DNA of 64,000 nucleotides, from contig MPMR01000007.1 in the NCBI GenBank assembly GCA_002238605.1, positions 30,001 through 94,000 of the forward strand. Reading direction: 5' to 3'. Within the stretch, counting starts at the first letter, position 1. Every line of letters starts with the position of its first letter. The notes beneath the pieces are model-generated. The model saw nothing but the letters and a program-made list of their open reading frames with translations. It was not told where the DNA came from and searched no databases. The DNA is from BD2-11 clade cluster bacterium bin43 (lineage in GTDB: Bacteria; Gemmatimonadota; Gemmatimonadetes; Longimicrobiales; Gaopeijiaceae). This document shows positions 19,204-28,681 of this stretch, in pieces. Position numbers and translations under genes: made by a program.

Positions 19204-20015
19204 TGAGTGATTCGCTGCTGGACCCTTCGCGGACCGTTCCACCCGATGTCCACCCGTCGGCGATCGTGGACGACGGGGCCGTGCTCGGAGCGGACGTCGT
19301 CGTGGGGCCCTATGCGATCCTTGGTCCGGGCGTGCGCGTCGGAGCGAGAACGCGGATCGGCCCGCACGTCCTGATCGAACGGGACACCTCCGTGGGCGAG
19401 GGTTGCCGCATCGGCCAGGGTGCGGTGCTGGGCACCGATCCGCAGGACCTGAAGTACAAGGGCGAGCGCTCCGAGCTGATCGTCGGCGACCGTACCGTCG
19501 TCCGCGAGTACGCCACCCTCAATCGGGGCTCGGCCGCGTCCGGGCGCACGGTAGTGGGAAGCGACTGCCTCCTCATGGCCTACGTCCACGTGGCCCACGA
19601 CTGCCGGCTGGGCAACCATGTCGTACTGTCGAACTCGGTCAACATGGCCGGCCACGTCACCATTCAGGATTGGGTCATCATCGGAGGCCTCGTGGGGATC
19701 CACCAGTACGTGCGCATCGGCGCCCATGCCTTCGTGGGCGGTGGCGGACGCGTCTCCAAGGACGTGCCGCCCTACTGCCGCGTCGCCGGGGGGCGTCCGA
19801 AGCTCTTCGGGCTCAACGCGGTCGGGCTGGAGAGGCGCGGGTTCCCGGCGGCTACCCGCCGGCATCTCAGGCAGACATACCGCATCCTGTTCCAGTCCGG
19901 ACTCAACGTGTCCCAGGCCATGGCCCGCGTCGAGGCCGATGTCGAGCAGATTCCGGAGGTGCGCCACTTTCTCGACTTCATCCGCAACAGCGAACGCGGC
20001 ATCACGCTCGGATGA
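19203..20015 (+). CDS. lpxA: LpxA, UDP-GlcNAc acyltransferase
   Basis: LpxA catalyses the first step of lipid A synthesis, acylating UDP-GlcNAc. In 270 residues the hexapeptide beta helix spans about 15-195 and includes YVHVAHDCRLGNH with the catalytic histidine; a C-terminal helical domain follows. The start codon overlaps the end of a 22-bp duplication, and no strong ribosome binding site is seen, so translation may depend on ribosomes finishing the upstream frame. The stop overlaps the next gene by 4 bases. Confidence 0.95.
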   Translation: MSDSLLDPSRTVPPDVHPSAIVDDGAVLGADVVVGPYAILGPGVRVGARTRIGPHVLIERDTSVGEGCRIGQGAVLGTDPQDLKYKGERSELIVGDRTVVREYATLNRGSAASGRTVVGSDCLLMAYVHVAHDCRLGNHVVLSNSVNMAGHVTIQDWVIIGGLVGIHQYVRIGAHAFVGGGGRVSKDVPPYCRVAGGRPKLFGLNAVGLERRGFPAATRRHLRQTYRILFQSGLNVSQAMARVEADVEQIPEVRHFLDFIRNSERGITLG

Positions 20016-21049
20016 GTCCTCCCACCCCGATCCGCATGGGGGTGGCCGGCGTCGGGAGCCTGGGCTTTCATCACGCCAGGATTCTGCGCGATCTGCCGGA
20101 AGTCAGGATGGCGGGGTTCTTCGACGTCGACGCTCGCCGGGCAGCCTTTGTATCGCGGGAGCTCGGGCTTGAGTCGGCCGGAAGCCTGCAGGAGCTGCTG
20201 TCGGGAGTAGACGCCCTGGTGGTGGCGGTGCCCACGTCGTCCCACGAAGGGGTGGCGCTCGCGGCCGCCGCACGCGGTGTTCACGTTCTGATCGAGAAGC
20301 CCATCGCACCTTCGCTCGACGCCGCCGATCGTATCCTGGCCGCGGCCGGCAAGGCGGGCATCGTGGTGCAGACGGGGCATGTGGAACGGTTCAACGGCGC
20401 GCTCCGGGCCGCGGCCCCGTACATCGACACCCCCCTCTTCATCGAATCGCAGCGCCTGGCGCCCTTTCGCCCCCGGGGCACGGATGTGGCCGTGGTTCTC
20501 GATCTCATGATTCACGACGTGGACCTGGTGCGCATGCTGGTGCAGGCGCCGCTGGCCGAAATCGCGGCAGCGGGGATCCCGGTGCTGACCCACTCGGTGG
20601 ACATCGCCAATGCGCGCCTCACCTTCCGGAACGGCGCCGTGGCCAACCTGACCGCAAGCCGGGTGTCGAGCGAGGGGCGGCGCATGTTGCGCGTCTTCCA
20701 GCGTTCGGGATACCTGCGCGTCGACCTGGCGCGGGGGAAGGGTGAGTTCCTTCGCCTCCGGCGAGATCTGCCCGCCTTGCTTGGAGACGCCCGGGAAGCC
20801 AGGCTGGAGGAGGGGAAGGGGGGACCGGACCCGGGGCCGCCTCCGGGGCTGGAGGACATCGCCGAGCGGATTCCCTTCGAAGGTTTCCCGGAGGAACCGC
20901 TGCGGGTCGAGCTCGAGGGGTTCCGCGACGCGGCGCTCGGGCGCTCCGATCCGGTCGTCTCGGGTGATGAGGGCCGGGCGGCGCTGGAGATCACGCTGTG
21001 CATCGAGAAGAGGATTCTGGACCATGTCGCTCATTCGCGTACGTCGTAA
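20012..21049 (+). CDS. Gfo/Idh/MocA-family oxidoreductase in the lpx operon
   Basis: The 345-residue product has an N-terminal Rossmann fold (MGVAGVGSLGFHHARIL, residues 9-25), the EKPIA segment near residue 95 that carries the conserved lysine of this family, and a C-terminal Gfo/Idh/MocA domain. Family members oxidise or reduce sugars, often nucleotide sugars. Its position between lpxA and lpxB suggests a UDP-sugar substrate. GnnA, which oxidises UDP-GlcNAc for diamino lipid A, is of this family, but no GnnB aminotransferase is adjacent, so that role is only a possibility. It overlaps lpxA (ATGA). Confidence 0.85.
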   Translation: MSPPTPIRMGVAGVGSLGFHHARILRDLPEVRMAGFFDVDARRAAFVSRELGLESAGSLQELLSGVDALVVAVPTSSHEGVALAAAARGVHVLIEKPIAPSLDAADRILAAAGKAGIVVQTGHVERFNGALRAAAPYIDTPLFIESQRLAPFRPRGTDVAVVLDLMIHDVDLVRMLVQAPLAEIAAAGIPVLTHSVDIANARLTFRNGAVANLTASRVSSEGRRMLRVFQRSGYLRVDLARGKGEFLRLRRDLPALLGDAREARLEEGKGGPDPGPPPGLEDIAERIPFEGFPEEPLRVELEGFRDAALGRSDPVVSGDEGRAALEITLCIEKRILDHVAHSRTS

Positions 21050-21158
21050 CCGCAAGAAGGACTGGATCGACGCCAAGCGGGGCAAGCCGCCCACGAAGCT
21101 CATCGCCCTGCTGGTGGCGGTGCTTGTGGTCATCTGGTATCTGGGGTTCCGGTTCTGA
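21024..21158 (+). CDS. Small 44-residue single-pass membrane protein before lpxB
   Basis: The frame starts at ATG 21024, 26 bases inside the end of the oxidoreductase gene, and ends 3 bases before lpxB. The N-terminal half is strongly basic (RVRRNRKK), and the C-terminal half is one hydrophobic segment (LIALLVAVLVVIWYLGF), so the protein would sit in the inner membrane with its N-terminus in the cytoplasm. No family is recognised. Tight packing in the lpx operon and the clear membrane topology argue that it is expressed. Confidence 0.65.
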   Translation: MSLIRVRRNRKKDWIDAKRGKPPTKLIALLVAVLVVIWYLGFRF

Positions 21159-21161
21159 CCG

Positions 21162-22304
21162 ATGGCGCGCGACCCGGTGATCCTCATGCTCGCCGGGGAG
21201 CCTTCCGGTGACCTGCACGGCGCCGCCCTCGCCCGCTCGCTGCTCGAGAAGTGGCCGTCCGCCCGGCTGCTCGGGCTGGGGGGCGAACGCATGGCGGCGG
21301 AGGGGGTCGAGTGCATGGCGGGGCTCGACCAGCTTGCGGTCATGGGCTTCGCCGAAGTCGCGCGCCACCTCGGCTTCTTCCGCCGGCTCATGCGCCGGGT
21401 CCGCGACGCCATGCACCGGCACGGCGTGGACCTCGCCATCCCGATCGACTACCCGGGGTTCAACCTGCGTGTCGCGAAACACGCCCGCGCAGCCGGAATC
21501 CGGGTATTGTATTACATCGCTCCCCAGGTCTGGGCGTGGCGGCCCGGGCGCGCCCGGCGACTGGCCCGCGACACCGATCACGTCGCCGTGATTCTCCCCT
21601 TCGAGGCCGGGTTTCTGCGCAGCGCAGGCGCGCGCGCGACCTTCGTGGGGCATCCGCTGCTCGAGCTGGAGCACGAGGTGCCGTCCCGGGCCGACTATTG
21701 CCGCGCACACGGTCTCGATGCCACGCGGCCGTTGCTGGCGCTGTTTCCCGGATCCAGGCGTCAGGAACTCGATCGCCACCTGGAGGTGTTCCTGTCCGCC
21801 GCCCGCCGGCTTCAGCGCGCACGCCCCGGACTGCAGGTGGTGGTCGCACGCGCGCCCGGTCTGCCGCGCCGCGCCTGCGAGGGGGTCGCCGCCACCGTCG
21901 TCGACGACGGCCGGAGCCTGCTCCGCCATGCGCGCGCGGCGGTGGTGAAGTCCGGCACCTCCACCGTGGAGGCCGCGCTCGCGGGCGTACCCTTTGCCAC
22001 CGCATACCGGACGCACCCGCTCACCTTCGCCCTCGCACGCCGCCTGGTGCGCGTGGACCACATCGCCATGGCCAACCTCATCGCCGGCCGGCGGGTGGTC
22101 CCCGAGCTGATCCAGCACGAGGCGACACCGGCGCGGCTCGAACGCGAGCTGCTTCCGCTCCTCGACGACACCGCGGAACGGCGCGCCGTGGTTGCTGGTC
22201 TGGCCGAGGTCCGCCGCGCCCTTGGCTCGGCGGGGGCGGCGCGGCGGGTGGCCGGGATTGCGGAATCCCTGTTGTCCCCGCCGCCGCAGGCGGTTTCGGG
22301 ATGA
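21162..22304 (+). CDS. lpxB: LpxB, lipid A disaccharide synthase
   Basis: LpxB, a GT19 glycosyltransferase at the inner membrane, joins UDP-diacylglucosamine and lipid X. The 380-residue product has the N-terminal AGEPSGDLHGA motif, the central YYIAPQVWAWRPGRA motif, and the C-terminal nucleotide-sugar site KSGTSTVEAALAGVPF. Length matches the family. It follows the small membrane protein by 3 bases and overlaps lpxK by 4 bases. Confidence 0.95.
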   Translation: MARDPVILMLAGEPSGDLHGAALARSLLEKWPSARLLGLGGERMAAEGVECMAGLDQLAVMGFAEVARHLGFFRRLMRRVRDAMHRHGVDLAIPIDYPGFNLRVAKHARAAGIRVLYYIAPQVWAWRPGRARRLARDTDHVAVILPFEAGFLRSAGARATFVGHPLLELEHEVPSRADYCRAHGLDATRPLLALFPGSRRQELDRHLEVFLSAARRLQRARPGLQVVVARAPGLPRRACEGVAATVVDDGRSLLRHARAAVVKSGTSTVEAALAGVPFATAYRTHPLTFALARRLVRVDHIAMANLIAGRRVVPELIQHEATPARLERELLPLLDDTAERRAVVAGLAEVRRALGSAGAARRVAGIAESLLSPPPQAVSG

Positions 22305-23341
22305 GGCGGGCCGTGGAAGCCGGACTGGGTTGGGTGTGGGGGGCGTCTACCGGCGCGGCGGCCGCGGCCGGGCTGGCTCTGGCGCCGCTGGAGCAGGCCT
22401 TTGCGCTGGGGGCGGCGGTCCGCAACCGCCGATACGACACCGGACGGTTGCCGGTGCGGTCGGTCGAGGTGCCGGTGGTGTCGGTCGGAAACCTGGCGGT
22501 GGGGGGGAGCGGCAAGACACCCATGGCGGCCTGGTTCGCCGCCTGGTTCCTGCGGCGGGGCGTCACGCCCGGCGTCGTGACCAACGGCTACGGTCTCGAC
22601 GAGGTACTGCTGCACCGGCAATGGAATCCCGGGGCGCCGGTAGCCGCCGACGCCCAACGCGCGCGCGCCGCCGCCGCCGTCGTTGAGCGGGGCGCGCGGG
22701 TGGTGATCCTGGACGACGGCTTCCAGCACCGGGCCCTGGCACGCGACCTGGACCTGGTACTGGTCGCGGCGGAACACCCGACACCGGTGCGACTCCTGCC
22801 CCGAGGCCCCTACCGGGAGCCCGAGAGAGCCCTCGCGCGGGCCAAGGGTGTGATCGTGACCCGCCGAATCGCTAGCTTTCGCACAGGCCGCCGTCGAGCC
22901 CGGGCGCTCGAGGCGGCCCACGGACTGCGCTGTGCCCTTGTGAGCCTGGAGTTCTCGCAGTGGAGCGACCTCGCGGGTGCTCCCGCGGCCGCCCCGACGG
23001 GCCCGGCGCTGCTCTTGTCAGGTATTGCCCGTCCGTTGGAGTTTCACGGGTTGCTGCAGCGGGAGATCCCCGGGATGGACATGGAGCCGATGACGTTCAG
23101 TGACCACCACCACTACTCCGCCGCGGACATCGCCGCCATCGTGCGTCGCGCGCGCGGTCGTCAGGTAGTGACCACCGCCAAGGATGCGGTAAAACTGCAG
23201 CAGCTGGGAGAGCACGGGGTGGACGTGCGCGTCCTGCACCTCAAGGTCGTCTTCGAGAGGGGCCGGCGGTGGCTGGAAGGTGCTCTTTCCGAGCTTCCGG
23301 GGATCGCCGGAATGACGAGGGCCGGAGGGAACACCCGGTGA
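22301..23341 (+). CDS. lpxK: LpxK, tetraacyldisaccharide 4'-kinase
   Basis: LpxK phosphorylates the lipid A disaccharide at the 4' position on the inner membrane. The 346-residue product has an N-terminal hydrophobic helix, a P-loop in SVGNLAVGGSGKTPMAAW (about residue 65), the ILDDGFQHRAL motif near residue 140, and the C-terminal FSDHHHYS motif near 270. All are characteristic of LpxK. It starts at ATG 22301 overlapping lpxB. It completes the path from UDP-GlcNAc to lipid IVA apart from LpxH/LpxI/LpxG, which is not in this window. Confidence 0.94.
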   Translation: MRRAVEAGLGWVWGASTGAAAAAGLALAPLEQAFALGAAVRNRRYDTGRLPVRSVEVPVVSVGNLAVGGSGKTPMAAWFAAWFLRRGVTPGVVTNGYGLDEVLLHRQWNPGAPVAADAQRARAAAAVVERGARVVILDDGFQHRALARDLDLVLVAAEHPTPVRLLPRGPYREPERALARAKGVIVTRRIASFRTGRRRARALEAAHGLRCALVSLEFSQWSDLAGAPAAAPTGPALLLSGIARPLEFHGLLQREIPGMDMEPMTFSDHHHYSAADIAAIVRRARGRQVVTTAKDAVKLQQLGEHGVDVRVLHLKVVFERGRRWLEGALSELPGIAGMTRAGGNTR

Positions 23342-24981
23342 ATCTGGAGCTGCTGGTTGGCCATCCGTCCGGCTCCCCCCTGGTGGCCGACTACCTGACC
23401 CGACGCCCCTCCGCCCTGGCCTTCTTCCGCGGCGACCCCACGCTGGCGGCCAGCTACGCGGCCGCGGCGGAGGCCGTGGCGGCACGCTTCGACCGCGCCG
23501 CCCGCGCCCGGGCCGTGGATTGCATCTACGCCCCTACGCCGGCGGTGCGGGCGCGGCTGGACCGGCTGGTTGAAGAGGATGGCTTCTTCGTGACCACCGG
23601 CCAGCAGCCCGGCCTCTTCACCGGTCCCCTGTACAGCGTCTACAAGGCGCTGACCGCCGTTCAGCTGGCACGCGCCCTCGAGGAGCTGCTCGGAAAGCCC
23701 GTGATTCCCCTCTTCTGGGTGGCGTCCGAGGATCACGACTGGAGGGAGGTGGACCACACCTATGCCGTCAGCGTCGCCAACGAGCTGCAGCGCGTCGCAC
23801 TCGACAACGCTCCGGAGCGTGGAGACCGTCCCGTCCACCGCGTGCCGATGGGGGACGCCATCACTCCGGTGCTGGAAGAGTTCCTCTCCCTCTTTCCGGA
23901 CAACGACTTCAAGCCGGCCTGCGCGCGGCGACTGCGTTCCGCGTACGCGCCGGGGCACTCGCTGGGCGAGGCTTTCATCCGGGTACTCGCCGATTGGCTG
24001 GGGCCGCTGGGGATGGCATTCGTCGACGCCTCTTCGCTCCCGCTCAAGCGTGCCTCGCGGACGCAGTTCACGGCCGTGCTGGACGGTTCGGTCGAGCAGG
24101 AGGCGCTGCTGGGCAGAACCGCGGAGCAGCTTCGGGAAGCCGGGTATCACGTACAGGTTCCCATCCTCGCCGGCGGCGTCAACCTCTTCTTCGAGGGAAG
24201 CTCGGGACGCGAGCGCGTCTACCGCAGCGGGAGCGACTTCCGGCTCAGGCACTCGGGCGAACTTCTGACCCGCCGCCGGATCCTCGCCGCATCGGATGCC
24301 GACCCGCGCGTGCTGAGCCCCAACGTCCTGCTCCGCGCGGTGGTCGAGGGCACGGTCTTCCCGGTGGTGTCCTACGTCGCCGGACCGGGGGAGATCGCCT
24401 ATTTCGCACAGCTCCGGGGCCTGTTCGATCTCTGCGGGGTCCGGATGCCGGTGGTTCATCCCCGATTCTCGGTTACGGTGATCGAACCCAAGATCCGCAA
24501 GGTGCTCGACAAGCTGGATCTGTCCGTCCAGGACCTCGCCCGACCCTTCGGCGAACTTGCCGGACGCGTCGTGCAGGAGGACATCCCGGATGGCGTCCGC
24601 CAGGCACTTGGGGACTTGCGCGGGGGTATCGGCAGGGGCGTGGAAGAGTTGAGTCGCGCGGCGGCCACGCTGGATCCCACGCTCAAGGGTCCCGCCAGGC
24701 ATGTGCGCACGGTCGCCTTCGACGCGCTCGAGCAGATGCGGAGGAAGATCATCCACAGCCTCAAGCGCGAGAAGCAGACCAGACTCCGCCAGCTCGAGAA
24801 GGCTCAGGTGCACCTGTATCCCGGGGGAGGTCCGCAGGAACGATCGCTGAACGCCTGCTACTACCTGATGCGCTACGGACGCGAATTCCTGGACGCGCTT
24901 CACGATCGCTTCTCCGTACGGTTGGCCCGTGACGGGTCCCACGCCGCGAACATCGCGGGCGTCGGGTCGTTCCGGGGCTGA
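23338..24981 (+). CDS. bshC: BshC, putative cysteine-adding enzyme of bacillithiol synthesis
   Basis: BshC couples cysteine to glucosaminyl-malate to make the thiol bacillithiol. In 547 residues it shows the family motif TTGQQPGLFTGPLY near residue 87, the PLFWVASEDHDWREV segment near 122, and a C-terminal coiled coil (about 455-500) seen in BshC structures. It begins at GTG 23338 overlapping lpxK. BshA and BshB are not in the window, so the pathway must be completed elsewhere. Bacillithiol is known from Firmicutes, Deinococcus and FCB bacteria, which fits the proposed lineage. Confidence 0.9.
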   Translation: MNLELLVGHPSGSPLVADYLTRRPSALAFFRGDPTLAASYAAAAEAVAARFDRAARARAVDCIYAPTPAVRARLDRLVEEDGFFVTTGQQPGLFTGPLYSVYKALTAVQLARALEELLGKPVIPLFWVASEDHDWREVDHTYAVSVANELQRVALDNAPERGDRPVHRVPMGDAITPVLEEFLSLFPDNDFKPACARRLRSAYAPGHSLGEAFIRVLADWLGPLGMAFVDASSLPLKRASRTQFTAVLDGSVEQEALLGRTAEQLREAGYHVQVPILAGGVNLFFEGSSGRERVYRSGSDFRLRHSGELLTRRRILAASDADPRVLSPNVLLRAVVEGTVFPVVSYVAGPGEIAYFAQLRGLFDLCGVRMPVVHPRFSVTVIEPKIRKVLDKLDLSVQDLARPFGELAGRVVQEDIPDGVRQALGDLRGGIGRGVEELSRAAATLDPTLKGPARHVRTVAFDALEQMRRKIIHSLKREKQTRLRQLEKAQVHLYPGGGPQERSLNACYYLMRYGREFLDALHDRFSVRLARDGSHAANIAGVGSFRG

Positions 24982-25030
24982 AGACGGCGAATCGTTGTCA
25001 GACGGGCTTCCCCAACCCTAGTTTCGGACC

Positions 25031-25306
25031 ATGTTGCTCTGGCTACTCCTCCTCGTCCTGCTGATCCCGATCCTCTCCATCGTACTGGACTCCCAGGTCG
25101 GCAAGGCGCTCGCGACACGTCTGGAACGCCGCGGGCTCGGTGACGGAGACCGCATCGCCGACGAGCGCATGGCCCTTCTGGAAAGCGAGACCGAGCGGCT
25201 CAGTTCGGAGGTCGACAGGCTGTCGGAGGAGAGCCGGTTCCTCCACCGGCTTCTCACCGAGCGAACTCCGGACAGGGATCTTCCTTCCGGTGACCGGGAA
25301 CGCTGA
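25031..25306 (+). CDS. Small membrane-anchored coiled-coil protein
   Basis: The 91-residue product has one N-terminal membrane segment (LLWLLLLVLLIPILSIVL, residues 2-19) and a following charged heptad-like helix (LLESETERLSSEVDRLSEES, about 49-68). No family is recognised. It lies between bshC and murJ on the same strand, and murJ starts inside its last 17 bases, so it is probably co-transcribed. A role as a membrane scaffold can only be guessed from the topology. Confidence 0.65.
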   Translation: MLLWLLLLVLLIPILSIVLDSQVGKALATRLERRGLGDGDRIADERMALLESETERLSSEVDRLSEESRFLHRLLTERTPDRDLPSGDRER

Positions 25307-26858
25307 GTCGGGAGAGTCACCCGGGAGAGACGGACGCCGCTCCGCGGCCCTGGTGGCGGCCGGCATTCTTGCGAGCCGCGTGGCCGGACTCGGCCGCGAT
25401 GTCCTGTTCGCGTTCTTTTTCGGCAACAGCGCCTTCGCGGAGGCCTGGAGGGCGGCGCTCCGCATCCCCAACGTACTGCAGAATCTGTTGGGCGAGGGCA
25501 CGCTGAGCGCCTCCTTCGTCCCCATCTACGCGGAGATGCTGGAGCGCGGGGAACTCGAGCGCGCGGGACGATTCGCCGGAGCGGCGTTCGGGATCCTGAC
25601 CGCGGTGGCTGGTCTGCTCGCCCTGCTCGGGGCCGCTCTGGCGCCGCTGGTGGTCACGGTGTTCGCGCCGGGCTTCGACGGACAGACCCGGGAACTCACC
25701 GTGCAGCTGGTGCGCATCCTCTTTCCCATGACCGGGGTGCTGGTGCTCTCCGCTTGGGCGCTCGGCATCCTGAACAGCCATCGACGGTTCTTCGTGTCCT
25801 ACGTGGCGCCCGTGCTCTGGAACGCGGCCATGATCGCGACCATGGTTGCGCTGGGCTGGATCTGGGCCTTCGAAGGGGACGATCTGATCGTGGGGCTGGG
25901 GTGGGGCGCCCTTGCCGGAGGTGTACTTCAGTTCGGCTTTCAGCTTCCGTTTCTGGCGGGGAAGCTCCGACACTTCCGGCCCTCCCTCGATCTGGACGTG
26001 CCCGGCGTCCGCGAGGCGATCCGCAACTTCGTTCCGGTCGTGTCGGCGCGGGGGGTGGTCAACCTGAGCGCGCTGGTGGAGCTCCAGCTGGCCAGTTTCC
26101 TGACCGCCGGGGCCGTGGCGATCATGGGCTACGCGCAGGCGCTGTACCTCCTGCCCATCTCCCTCTTCGGCCTAGCGGTAGCGGCCGCCGAGCTCCCGGA
26201 ACTCTCTCGCCAGCGCGAGCAGGCCGGAGTATTGCTGGCCGGGCAGGTGTCCGATGCCCTGGAGCGGGTGGCGTACTTCGTCATCCCGTCCATGCTCGCC
26301 TGCCTGCTCTTTGGAGACGTCATCACGGCGGCGATCTACCAGCGCGGCGAGTTCGGGCCGCTGGACACAGCGGCAACCTACGCCGTGCTGGCCGCCTACA
26401 GCGCGGGGATGTTCGCCTCGGCCAGCTCGCGCATGCTGTCCTCGGCGTTCTTCGCGGTACGCGATCCGCGCGCGCCGGCCCGGGTTGCCGGGCTGCGCGT
26501 GGCGGTGTCGCTGCTGGTTGGCGGAGCGCTCATGTTCCCGTTTGACGCCTTCGCGGTGGGCCCCCTGCGCCTCGGCGCGGTGGGGCTCGGGCTGGGCACT
26601 TCGCTCGCCGCCTGGCTGGAATACGGGCTGCTGCGCCGGAAGCTCCGGCGCGCGCTGGGACCGCACGGAATGGCGCGCGGGCGGCTGCCCCGTCTGCTCG
26701 CGGCAGGGCTGCTCGCGGTCGCCGCCGGGTATGGGGGAGAACTGCTCTTCGGAGGCCTCCATCCCGTTCTTGCGGCCGCGGGCACGCTCCTTCCTTTCGG
26801 GGGCGTGTATCTCGGCTCCACCCGCCTGCTCGGACTTCGTCTGGGAGGCGGCGGATGA
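25290..26858 (+). CDS. murJ: MurJ, lipid II flippase
   Basis: MurJ moves the peptidoglycan precursor lipid II across the inner membrane. The 522-residue product is a MviN/MATE-like polytopic protein with about 14 predicted membrane segments. It has the N-terminal block ILASRVAGLGRDVLFAFFFG and the RIPNVLQNLLGEGTLSASF stretch that is diagnostic of the family. GTG 25290 gives the expected N-terminus, with about 20 residues before the first helix. It overlaps the small gene upstream and uvrC downstream (4 bases). Confidence 0.93.
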   Translation: MTGNAESGESPGRDGRRSAALVAAGILASRVAGLGRDVLFAFFFGNSAFAEAWRAALRIPNVLQNLLGEGTLSASFVPIYAEMLERGELERAGRFAGAAFGILTAVAGLLALLGAALAPLVVTVFAPGFDGQTRELTVQLVRILFPMTGVLVLSAWALGILNSHRRFFVSYVAPVLWNAAMIATMVALGWIWAFEGDDLIVGLGWGALAGGVLQFGFQLPFLAGKLRHFRPSLDLDVPGVREAIRNFVPVVSARGVVNLSALVELQLASFLTAGAVAIMGYAQALYLLPISLFGLAVAAAELPELSRQREQAGVLLAGQVSDALERVAYFVIPSMLACLLFGDVITAAIYQRGEFGPLDTAATYAVLAAYSAGMFASASSRMLSSAFFAVRDPRAPARVAGLRVAVSLLVGGALMFPFDAFAVGPLRLGAVGLGLGTSLAAWLEYGLLRRKLRRALGPHGMARGRLPRLLAAGLLAVAAGYGGELLFGGLHPVLAAAGTLLPFGGVYLGSTRLLGLRLGGGG

Positions 26859-28681
26859 CGATCACACCCCGGCATCTCGAACACCTCCCGGTCCTCCCGG
26901 GGGTGTACATGCTGAAGGACGGCGACGGGGAGGTACTCTACATCGGCAAGGCCAACGCCCTGCGTGCGCGCGTGCGCAGTTACTTCCGGCCGGATCGCGC
27001 GCGGTCGCTCAGGACGCGCGAGCTGGCCCGCCGCACCGCCGACGTGGAGACCATCGTGGTGGGTACGGGCGCCGAGGCGCTCATCCTTGAGGCGAACCTC
27101 ATCAAGGAGTACCGGCCGCGTTTCAATATCCAGCTGCGCGACGACAAGAGCTATCCGCACATCAAGGTGACCGTGGCCGAGCCCTTTCCGCGCGTCTTCG
27201 TGACCCGGCGGCTGCGCCAGGACGGATCGCGCTACTTCGGGCCCTATACTTCGGTGGGCCTGATGCGCCGGTCGCTCGAAGTCGTGAAGCGGCTCTACAC
27301 GGTGCGATCGTGCCGGTACCGGCTTCCGAAGGAGACACCGGCGCGTCCGTGCCTGGACTACCACATCGGGCGTTGCAGGGCGCCCTGCGTGGGCCTGCAG
27401 AGCCGGCAGGCCTACCGCGAGATGATCGATGAGATTCTGCGCGTGCTCGGGGGCGATACCGAGGCCGTGCGAACGCGCGTGGAGGCGCGCATGCAGCGTG
27501 CCGCCGAGGCACTGGACTTCGAGGCCGCCGCGAAGCACCGCAACGTGCTCCAGGGGCTGGATGCGCTGAGCCGCCACCAGCGTGCCTACCGTCTGGGAGG
27601 TGGCGACCAGGACGTGATCGGGCTGGCCCGGGACGGCGAACTCGGAACCGCAGTGGTTCTGCGCATCCGGGGCGGACTCCTGCTGGGCCGCGAGACCCGA
27701 CGGCTCTCGGGGCTGTCCGACGAAGATGACGGCGCGCTCCTCGGCGCCGTGGCTTCCCGGTTCTACCTCGGATCGGGGCGGGAGGGGCAGGCCGAGCTCC
27801 CGGGGGAGGTGCTCATTCCCGCCGAGTTCGAGGATCGCGCCCTGCTCGAGGGCATTCTCAGCCGCGCGGCCGGACGCAAGGTTGTGTTCCACCGGCCTCA
27901 GCGGGGCGACAAGGTGCGGCTGATCGAACTGGCCAGCGCCAACGCGCGCCACACCATGGAGGACCGCGTCACCGCGCTCGAGTACGCCGCCGACCGCGCC
28001 GACGAGGTGCTCTACGACCTTCAGAAGCGGCTCGGGCTCAAGGTGGTGCCGCGGATGATGGCCTGCTTCGACGTCTCCCACACCCAGGGAACGGAGGTCG
28101 TGGCGAGCGTCGTGGTCTTCCGCAACGGTGAACCCCGGAAGGCCGGGTATCGGCGGATGCGCATCCGGGGCGGTTGGGGCAACGACGACTTCCGCTCGAT
28201 GGGCGAAGCGGTCTCGCGCTATGCGAAACGGCTTGTGAAGGAGGACGCCCCGGTTCCGGATCTCGTGCTGGTGGATGGCGGCAGGGGCCAGCTCTCCGCC
28301 GCGCTCGAAGCCCTCGGCTCGGCGGGGCTGCAGGAGACGGCGGCGGCGTCGCTCGCGAAGCGGGAAGAGGAGGTGTTCCTGCCCGGCAGGCGCCGGCCGG
28401 TGCGCATGGGCCGCGCGGACCGGGCGCTCCATCTCCTGCAACGCATGCGCGACGAAGCCCACCGCTTCGCAGTATCCTATACCCGCAAGCTCAGGCGCAG
28501 GCGCACGCTCACGAGCGAACTCGACCGGATCCCGGGCATCGGCGACAAGCGGCGGCAGGCTCTGCTGACCCGCTTCGGGTCGGTGCGCGGCGTGCGTTCG
28601 GCCAGCCGCGCCGAGATCGCGCGGCTGCCCGGCTTCAGCGACGTGCTCGCCACGCGGGTGCTCACCTACCTGGGCAAATGA
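26855..28681 (+). CDS. uvrC: UvrC, excinuclease ABC subunit C
   Basis: UvrC makes both incisions in nucleotide excision repair. The 608-residue product has an N-terminal GIY-YIG nuclease (PGVYMLKDGDGEVLYIGKA at about 14-32), the cysteine cluster CLDYHIGRCRAPCVG, a UVR motif (EALDFEAAAKHRNVLQGL), the RNase H-like nuclease with CFDVSHTQG and LVDGGRGQLSA, and a C-terminal helix-hairpin-helix pair ending in the YLGK terminus. All domains are intact. It overlaps murJ and gltX by 4 bases each. Confidence 0.95.
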   Translation: MTITPRHLEHLPVLPGVYMLKDGDGEVLYIGKANALRARVRSYFRPDRARSLRTRELARRTADVETIVVGTGAEALILEANLIKEYRPRFNIQLRDDKSYPHIKVTVAEPFPRVFVTRRLRQDGSRYFGPYTSVGLMRRSLEVVKRLYTVRSCRYRLPKETPARPCLDYHIGRCRAPCVGLQSRQAYREMIDEILRVLGGDTEAVRTRVEARMQRAAEALDFEAAAKHRNVLQGLDALSRHQRAYRLGGGDQDVIGLARDGELGTAVVLRIRGGLLLGRETRRLSGLSDEDDGALLGAVASRFYLGSGREGQAELPGEVLIPAEFEDRALLEGILSRAAGRKVVFHRPQRGDKVRLIELASANARHTMEDRVTALEYAADRADEVLYDLQKRLGLKVVPRMMACFDVSHTQGTEVVASVVVFRNGEPRKAGYRRMRIRGGWGNDDFRSMGEAVSRYAKRLVKEDAPVPDLVLVDGGRGQLSAALEALGSAGLQETAAASLAKREEEVFLPGRRRPVRMGRADRALHLLQRMRDEAHRFAVSYTRKLRRRRTLTSELDRIPGIGDKRRQALLTRFGSVRGVRSASRAEIARLPGFSDVLATRVLTYLGK

